A stretch of DNA of 16,806 nucleotides from JAYQPD01 sp046050105 (GTDB lineage: Bacteria > Patescibacteriota > Minisyncoccia > Phycocordibacterales > UBA918). Shown here in pieces: positions 11,927 through 16,806 of the stretch. Each line of letters opens with the position of its first letter. The stretch's first letter is position 1. The translations under genes and the position numbers were made by a program. The stretch covers positions 1 to 16,806 of the forward strand of contig JBJOQE010000081.1 in NCBI GenBank assembly GCA_046050105.1. Direction: 5' to 3'. Below the pieces are notes generated by a model. The model saw only the letters and a list, made by a program, of their open reading frames with translations. It had not been told where the DNA came from and ran no database searches.

Positions 11927-13891
11927 TTAGCGGAGCAGTCCTCCCCACTCCACGGCGGTAAATCCAACGCGCGGAATAGCACTCAAGCGTTGTGAAGGGA
12001 GGTAATACGGACGCGCGACACCTTCAAAGTCGAGGAATGCGCGAATGAGTGTGTCGGGTTTTGGTGCAATCGTCAGTGGTGCGAGCGCATTCATGTCGTG
12101 TGTACCAAGCCACGTCAACCTCACGTAGGGTGTATCGGGCATCAGTGGCATCCAATACTCGAGGAAGTCCTCAATCTCGTGATCGATGAAGCCGAGCTGT
12201 GCAAGATGGTCTGTGAGCGTAGCTTCCACATCATCGCGCTTCACGATGAATCCACGATCAATGGCAGGGTAGGAACCATGGCCGATGCCGTCCCAATACA
12301 GCGAGTCGAATGTACCCTCTTCGTGAGTGAGGGTGCCATCTGGCTCTGCTACGACCTCCCAGCCGTCACGGTAGCGTGGGGTAGACTTGGTAATCTCTGC
12401 ACCAACTGCAACCGACACGGCAGTCGTTGTCTCTGGGTAGAGGTAAATCACCGGCTTGCCGCACTCAGCGCCACCGCCAAAGCGGGTATTCATGAGTACG
12501 ACGTATTGCCCAAACGCATCCTTATACAAAACGAGACCTTTGGCTGATAGAAACTCGTCGACACGCACAGCTTCCATCTCGCCAGTTGCAGTGTTGTATC
12601 GCTGGCGCGCGTCCTCTCCAAACACAACAGTAACCAGCCAGTGGCTTGGATTAACGACACCATAGACCGGCTCACCGGTGTTGGTACTACCTATTTGCAC
12701 TATCTCGTCCGCCAAACGTGTCGCATCATCTTTACTCACCACCTCCACAGCACCCATGGCGCCACAACTTGCACGCCCATCTGCACGGTAGGGGTCAGTA
12801 TTCTTGGTACCATCACTCCACACAAACTGTGGTACTCCATCATCGCCCATAAAAGAGAGTTGCTCGTTGTACCGGATCACCACACCCCCGGGTAGACGAA
12901 GGAGGTAGGTGGCTAGCTGTGTGCGGCCCGTTTCAAATGGATCTGTTTCTTCGAAGCTGATACTGGCGCGCTTGATGCGAAAGAGCGGGCCATAGAGCGT
13001 ATCTTGCACAAACTCAACATCAGTAGCAATACTTCCCTCGCCTTCCTTCTTGCGCAGAGGGTTCAGCGCTGTATTCGCTGAGAAGTCATAGGGGGATACT
13101 GCCTGACTCTTCGTGAGCGAACCTTGCTTACCCACTAGCACATCATTTAGATTAAGCGGCGGTACGAGATTCTCATACGCATCGGTGTTGTTTTGCTGTG
13201 TGTGAGAGAAAACTATCCCTGGCCACACATCTGGTGCAGTGCTATTGACCTGGCTCCAATCCACCGATGGCGTATGCCGGGTGAGCACCTCATACGTACC
13301 GGGTGTCACCCCTTCTTTAAACACGAGCCAACTGCTGTTCGAGACAAAGCAAATGCCATCGCACGGCAAAAAAGTGATGACGATGGCCTTACCGCGATCA
13401 TCACCAATCTTAAAGTACATGAGCTCAATGGGCGATGCATTTGTTGATGCATTCCACCAACCCGATACCAGACCCAGCGCACGGAGTGGCTCTGGCTGTG
13501 CAAGCCATGTCACCCCTTCTTGTGTGCGAAGATTCTGATAGTAGGATGCATAATCTTCACCTGAAGACTGGAGCGTTGGGAACGCATACACATCTTCCGC
13601 CGGCATATCATCAGGCATCATTACACCCTCATCTCCTACGGACACATCTTGCCCCACAGGGTCTGGATACCGTGCGTCGTCAGATATGCCCATCGACGGC
13701 CCTACTGCTTGTGGCGCAAGTATCGTGCGCACATACGACGGCACATCAGTAATGCGGAAAATGCCCTCAGTGTGCAAAAAAATCGCCAGCACACCAAAAA
13801 ATATGAGAATAGGGACAAAAAACTCAATGGTCGTATGCGCTTCTGGTTTTGCTTCAGTACTTTGTGGTACTACTACCTCAGGTTCATTCAT
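11927..13891 (-). CDS. Surface-anchored protein with C-terminal KPVIYLYP domain
   Basis: A 654-aa protein. A short cytoplasmic tail is followed by one transmembrane helix (22-41) and a large extracellular part. A Pro/Asp-rich linker (60-105) leads to a central beta-rich region of unknown family, with paired cysteines (CDGIC). From about residue 475 comes the recurrent CGKPVIYLYPE domain (477-487), continuing with RYRDGWEVVAEPDGTL and LYWDG. I have seen this domain in surface proteins of CPR and other bacteria, always without a known function. The start ATG 13891 is 20 nt after the smc stop; no Shine-Dalgarno is visible. The downstream MEMO-like gene begins one base after its stop, so smc, this gene and the MEMO gene form one unit. 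The role is unknown; location outside the membrane is the firm inference. Confidence 0.82.
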   Translation of the reverse strand: MNEPEVVVPQSTEAKPEAHTTIEFFVPILIFFGVLAIFLHTEGIFRITDVPSYVRTILAPQAVGPSMGISDDARYPDPVGQDVSVGDEGVMMPDDMPAEDVYAFPTLQSSGEDYASYYQNLRTQEGVTWLAQPEPLRALGLVSGWWNASTNASPIELMYFKIGDDRGKAIVITFLPCDGICFVSNSSWLVFKEGVTPGTYEVLTRHTPSVDWSQVNSTAPDVWPGIVFSHTQQNNTDAYENLVPPLNLNDVLVGKQGSLTKSQAVSPYDFSANTALNPLRKKEGEGSIATDVEFVQDTLYGPLFRIKRASISFEETDPFETGRTQLATYLLRLPGGVVIRYNEQLSFMGDDGVPQFVWSDGTKNTDPYRADGRASCGAMGAVEVVSKDDATRLADEIVQIGSTNTGEPVYGVVNPSHWLVTVVFGEDARQRYNTATGEMEAVRVDEFLSAKGLVLYKDAFGQYVVLMNTRFGGGAECGKPVIYLYPETTTAVSVAVGAEITKSTPRYRDGWEVVAEPDGTLTHEEGTFDSLYWDGIGHGSYPAIDRGFIVKRDDVEATLTDHLAQLGFIDHEIEDFLEYWMPLMPDTPYVRLTWLGTHDMNALAPLTIAPKPDTLIRAFLDFEGVARPYYLPSQRLSAIPRVGFTAVEWGGLLR

Positions 13892-13911
13892 GATGTATTA
13901 ATAAATTAACA

Positions 13912-16167
13912 TTATTTTGCAACACTCGCCGCTTCATCAAACTTCACCGAAAGCAATTTCGAAATACCGTCGCCACCCATCGTCACACCGTACAACACAC
14001 CAGCGCGCGACATGGTCTCACGGTTGTGGGTGATGAGGATGAGTTGTGAACGGGTTGCGAGCGCTGAGACCATGTCACCATAGCGCTTTGAGTTTGCCTC
14101 GTCGAGCGCCGCGTCGGTCTCATCTAAAATCACAAAGAGCGGTGGGTTCACCTGGCTCATCGCAAAGATAAGCGCAATAGAGGTAAGTGCACGCTCGCCA
14201 CCTGAAAGCATTTCAAGGCCTCGAATGCGCTTATGCGGAAGCTTCACGTCTACCTCAATACCCTCCTCTACTTCTTCTGTGTCATCCTCGTCTTCTAATT
14301 CTTTTTTCTTTTTTTCAGCAACGCGCATAAGTGCACCGGTACCGCCTTGGAACATCATGCCGAAGAAGGTATTAAACTCGCTACTTATCTTTTCGATGCC
14401 AGTGATAAACTGCGTGTTGAGCTCACGGGTGAGGTCTTCAATAAGAGAGCGAAGTGACACCACTGACGCTTCAAGGTCAGTGATCTCCTTGGCCAAAAAC
14501 TCATCGCGAGCTTTGGCGTCTGTGTATTCTTTTACGACATCTTCCCCGCCCGCACCACCAAGCTCCTCGAGGCGAATTTTCATCTTTTCCAGCTCGCGCC
14601 TGCGGTTTTCTTGGACATCGCGAGGCTCTGCGGCAATCACCTCACGTGTGAGCAGTGTTCCCGTTTCGTCTTTGAGCTCCACAGAAAAATAATCCGCGGC
14701 AGCGCGCCCAATGAGCGACATAGCTTCTTCAATTTCACGCTTAAAATCTAACCGGTCACGTTCGAGTGTACGGAGGTCACGGTCGATGTCGGCAATCTTT
14801 CCCTCAATCAAACGCTCAGCCCCCATAATTTCAAACACTTCGCGCTCTGCGGTACGCCCTTCGCTTGCCTCAGCTTCAATGGCCTGCTTCAGCGCATCGT
14901 ATTCTCCACGGAGCTTTGTTTCCTTTTCTTCAATAGCAGCGAGAATACTATCGTTGCGTTCTTTTGTTTTACCCAAAATGGTGAGCTCTTCCCTAAACGC
15001 CGCAATGCGGTGCTCGTCCTTCACCGTTCCGCGAGACGCTTCAGATACAAACTCTTTCAGTCTACCCACCACAGCGCGCACTATCTCACGAATGCCATCC
15101 ACATCATCAATATTTTCGGCACGCTGTGCGTCTTCCTCGGCAGTTGCCACAAGCGCATTCACCTGGGTGAGTGGCACAGAAATACTCGCCACGTCGGTGG
15201 TTCCGCGTTCAAGCTCTGAGATGGCGCGCTCAAGGTAGGCGACCTGCCCTTCCACCTTGCCACTCTCACGCAAATTTTGCTGGCGCTCCTCGCGCACTTC
15301 GCGAATGCCACTCTCAAGATGCACGAGCGCATCACGCTTTTCGTCCTTATCTTCAGCACTGAGCTTTTCTTTGGCCCGCGCAAGTTTTTCTTCCAGGTCT
15401 GCAAGGGCGGCGACTGGCTCTCGCCTCGCCGCCATGAGACGGTCGTGATGAAAGGCTAAGTACTCATCTTCGCGCCTCAAGTATTCTGCATAAAAGGTAG
15501 TGAGCGTGGTACGGAGCTCAAGTGCGCGCTCCATCTTCTTCATTTGACGCTCGAGGAAACGGAGATGAGGGGCAACTTCTCGCCGAAGCGACTCCACCTG
15601 CGCAATATTCTCGGTCGTCTTCACCAACTTCTTTTCGCTCTCAGCTTTCTTGTATTGGTACACCTTGAGTCCGAGTGCGTCTTCAATCATTTCTCGACGC
15701 TCGCGTGGAGATGAAGAGAGAATACGATCTGCCTCGCCTTGAGAAATAATGTGGTGGCCAGTAGGACCAATGTTGGCAGACGCCAAAAGCTCCTGTACAT
15801 CCTTAAGACGGGTGCGCGAGCCGTTGATGAGGTATTCATTCACGCCGTCGCGATTGACCACACGCTCGATGGCGATCTCGCTAAAATCGAGTGGAAATAC
15901 TTTTGTGGAATTGTCGAGTACAATTTTTACTGAGGCACGGTTTGCTCGCGCCTGGCTTGGCGAGCCGTTAAATATAAGATCCTCACCACGCTTTCCACGG
16001 AGTGACTTGATGGACTGCTCGCCGAGCACAAAACGAAACGCCTCGGCGACGTTTGATTTACCCGAACCATTCGGCCCCACAATACCCGTGATGGGGGTGG
16101 TAAACGCAAGATCAGTCTTCTTTGCGAAAGACTTAAACCCCGCTATTTCAAGCGATTTTAAATGCAC
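13912..16167 (-). CDS. smc: Short SMC-family ATPase, apparently without a hinge domain
   Basis: A 751-aa protein, against roughly 1150-1200 for bacterial SMC. Both ATPase halves are intact: MHLKSLEIAGFKSFA, Walker A GPNGSGKSNV (32-41), the Q-loop region GTGHHIISQG-like GPTGHHIISQGEADRILSS, signature LSGGERALTSIALIFA (654-669), Walker B VILDETDAALDE (679-690) and the switch His in ITHN. Between them lie charged coiled-coil segments (about 170-330 and 370-620). I cannot find the hinge with its glycine-rich dimer interface, nor a Rad50-type CxxC hook. SMC normally compacts and segregates the chromosome with ScpA/B, which are not in this window. The start is GTG 16167. A TGC-TAGAAT extended -10 ends 6 nt before it, so the mRNA is probably leaderless. 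It is co-transcribed with two surface-anchored proteins. Confidence 0.93.
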   Translation of the reverse strand: MHLKSLEIAGFKSFAKKTDLAFTTPITGIVGPNGSGKSNVAEAFRFVLGEQSIKSLRGKRGEDLIFNGSPSQARANRASVKIVLDNSTKVFPLDFSEIAIERVVNRDGVNEYLINGSRTRLKDVQELLASANIGPTGHHIISQGEADRILSSSPRERREMIEDALGLKVYQYKKAESEKKLVKTTENIAQVESLRREVAPHLRFLERQMKKMERALELRTTLTTFYAEYLRREDEYLAFHHDRLMAARREPVAALADLEEKLARAKEKLSAEDKDEKRDALVHLESGIREVREERQQNLRESGKVEGQVAYLERAISELERGTTDVASISVPLTQVNALVATAEEDAQRAENIDDVDGIREIVRAVVGRLKEFVSEASRGTVKDEHRIAAFREELTILGKTKERNDSILAAIEEKETKLRGEYDALKQAIEAEASEGRTAEREVFEIMGAERLIEGKIADIDRDLRTLERDRLDFKREIEEAMSLIGRAAADYFSVELKDETGTLLTREVIAAEPRDVQENRRRELEKMKIRLEELGGAGGEDVVKEYTDAKARDEFLAKEITDLEASVVSLRSLIEDLTRELNTQFITGIEKISSEFNTFFGMMFQGGTGALMRVAEKKKKELEDEDDTEEVEEGIEVDVKLPHKRIRGLEMLSGGERALTSIALIFAMSQVNPPLFVILDETDAALDEANSKRYGDMVSALATRSQLILITHNRETMSRAGVLYGVTMGGDGISKLLSVKFDEAASVAK

Positions 16168-16173
16168 CTCTGT

Positions 16174-16182
16174 ATTCTAGCA
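16174..16182 (-). promoter_or_regulatory. Extended -10 promoter of the smc operon, leaderless
   Basis: TGC plus TAGAAT (16179-16174) on the minus strand, with 6 nt to the GTG start. The AGAGG just before GTG would lie outside, or at the very 5' end of, the transcript. Confidence 0.55.
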
Positions 16183-16243
16183 CCCCGAGGGTCCGGCACT
16201 GTGTTGAAAAGTGGCACACCCTGAGTATCTTTTGGTAATAAAA

Positions 16244-16267
16244 AACGCAGGTTTCAGAACCTGCGTT
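16244..16267 (-). terminator. Rho-independent terminator of the 106-aa gene
   Basis: Arms AACGCAGGTT / AACCTGCGTT with loop TCAG, followed on the minus strand by TTTTATT. It insulates the smc operon from the gene upstream. Confidence 0.9.
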
Positions 16268-16278
16268 AGCTTCCTTGA

Positions 16279-16599
16279 TCAGAATAGTTCTCTGCGATAT
16301 CCTTTTGCCCACCGTACCTGTGCGGCTTGAAAACATACATAGTCAAGCACACTACTAAACTTTGGAAGATTGACATTGAAGCCAATAATACGCCGTCCAT
16401 ACCTACCGGTTAAAGCGGAGTCGTAATCCGCAGGATAACCATAGTAGTACATTGCTTTCTGACTAGCCTCTTTATGATCTCGCCCTACGAAAGAATCTCC
16501 TGTTTCAGGTATGACCACCACATACTTACCGATTTCCTCTGCATGACGTTTTCGTGCATTCTTAATGAGTGCTTTTTCTAAAGATGTAAACTGTGCCAT
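16279..16599 (-). CDS. Hypothetical protein, 106 aa
   Basis: A small, basic, soluble protein with a helical N-terminus (MAQFTSLEKALIKNARKRHAEE), a strand-rich middle (KYVVVIPETGDSFVGRDHKEASQKAMYYYG), and a C-terminal FQAAQVRWAKGYRREL helix. No family is recognised. The open frame extends to 16656, but that ATG lies in the promoter -35 (16656-16651). ATG 16599 has GGGAGG 5-6 nt upstream and lies after the -10, so it is the start. With its own promoter and terminator it resembles the small-gene units at the left end of the window. Confidence 0.72.
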   Translation of the reverse strand: MAQFTSLEKALIKNARKRHAEEIGKYVVVIPETGDSFVGRDHKEASQKAMYYYGYPADYDSALTGRYGRRIIGFNVNLPKFSSVLDYVCFQAAQVRWAKGYRRELF

Positions 16600-16627
16600 A
16601 TGGCCTCCCAACTCGTTTCTGGCAGCG

Positions 16628-16656
16628 ATACTACGCGAAATGGGGGCGGCACGCAA
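16628..16656 (-). promoter_or_regulatory. Sigma70-type promoter of the 106-aa gene
   Basis: TTGCGT (16656-16651), a 17-bp spacer and TAGTAT (16633-16628). It uses the same -35 hexamer as the HTH gene promoter at 2638-2666. Confidence 0.65.
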
Positions 16657-16747
16657 CCGTTTAACATACCACTCTCGTGGCGAGCGAGGGTGGGCGATGT
16701 ACTAAATCAACAGGACCGTCCTATTTAAAACGAGGTGAAATACAAAA

Positions 16748-16770
16748 ACACGAGCCAGGGTGGCCCGTGT
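16748..16770 (-). terminator. Terminator of the gene entering from the right edge
   Basis: Ten-bp stem with one G-U pair (minus strand ACACGGGCCA / TGGCTCGTGT), a 3-nt loop, and TTTTG after it on the minus strand. Confidence 0.75.
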
Positions 16771-16781
16771 TACGACTCATG

Positions 16782-16806
16782 TTACTTGCAGGCGATGGTG
16801 ATACCA
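16782..16806 (-). CDS. C-terminal end of a gene extending beyond the window
   Basis: Only the last seven codons (GITIACK) and the TAA at 16784-16782 are inside. The call rests on the terminator that follows 11 nt later; the product cannot be identified. Confidence 0.45.

Noticed and set aside
11926..11982. Upstream extension of the MEMO-like protein to ATG 11982
   Set aside because: It would overlap the preceding gene by 56 nt and put 19 extra residues before the signal anchor. ATG 11925 lies one base after the upstream stop and fits coupled translation.
14225..15238. Two long Ser-rich plus-strand frames opposite smc
   Set aside because: Ser/Arg-rich composition is what results from reading the antisense of Glu/Lys/Arg-rich coiled-coil codons. 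There is no ribosome-binding site and no recognisable domain.

Overview
The window looks like a chromosomal segment of a Candidate Phyla Radiation (Patescibacteria) bacterium, most like Parcubacteria/Kaiserbacteria. The evidence is the PaaX/Cas2-like regulator family with its PKRWDKKWR...FDVPE signature, a shortened SMC, a KhpA and an S16 with low-complexity tails, a surface protein with a CxKPVIYLYPE domain, and many very small genes each with its own promoter and terminator. The assignment is by recognition of family style, not by a search, so it is probable rather than proven. No rRNA, tRNA, CRISPR array, transposase or integrase was seen.

Layout. (1) 1-3280: an accessory tract of small minus-strand genes. 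An A+T-rich pair at the left edge (partial two-TM membrane protein and DUF3850/ASCH protein) is followed by a Cys/His protein, a 59-aa protein, two small membrane proteins, a small HTH protein and a 2H-phosphoesterase (LigT-like). Most are separated by compact intergenic modules (terminator, promoter, strong Shine-Dalgarno), and one 68-bp module occurs in two near-identical copies plus a diverged third. (2) 3443-5467: a plus-strand orphan, a NadR-type NMN adenylyltransferase/nicotinamide riboside kinase with a palindrome at its promoter, and an orphan. (3) 5538-8081, minus strand: rpsP, khpA, a PaaX/Cas2-like gene and trmD. This is the classic rpsP-khpA-rimM-trmD-rplS order without rimM and rplS, and with the PaaX-like gene between khpA and trmD. 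That gene is bracketed by two palindromes of identical geometry. (4) 8163-10431, plus strand: RNase R, divergent from rpsP, and a small orphan. (5) 10480-16167, minus strand: a tight smc / KPVIYLYP surface protein / membrane-anchored MEMO-CapA-like fusion operon. (6) 16279-16806: another accessory small gene and the last codons of a further one.

How the genes fit together: rpsP, khpA, trmD and rnr are translation and RNA-metabolism functions, nadR is NAD salvage, and smc is chromosome organisation co-transcribed with two predicted surface-anchored proteins. Two initiation styles coexist. Accessory genes have strong Shine-Dalgarno sequences, whereas smc, trmD, the PaaX-like gene and rnr start 6-11 nt after a -10 box with no Shine-Dalgarno, which suggests leaderless mRNAs. 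The observations most worth following are the paired palindromes around the PaaX/Cas2-like gene, the apparently hinge-less 751-aa SMC, and the repeated intergenic modules.
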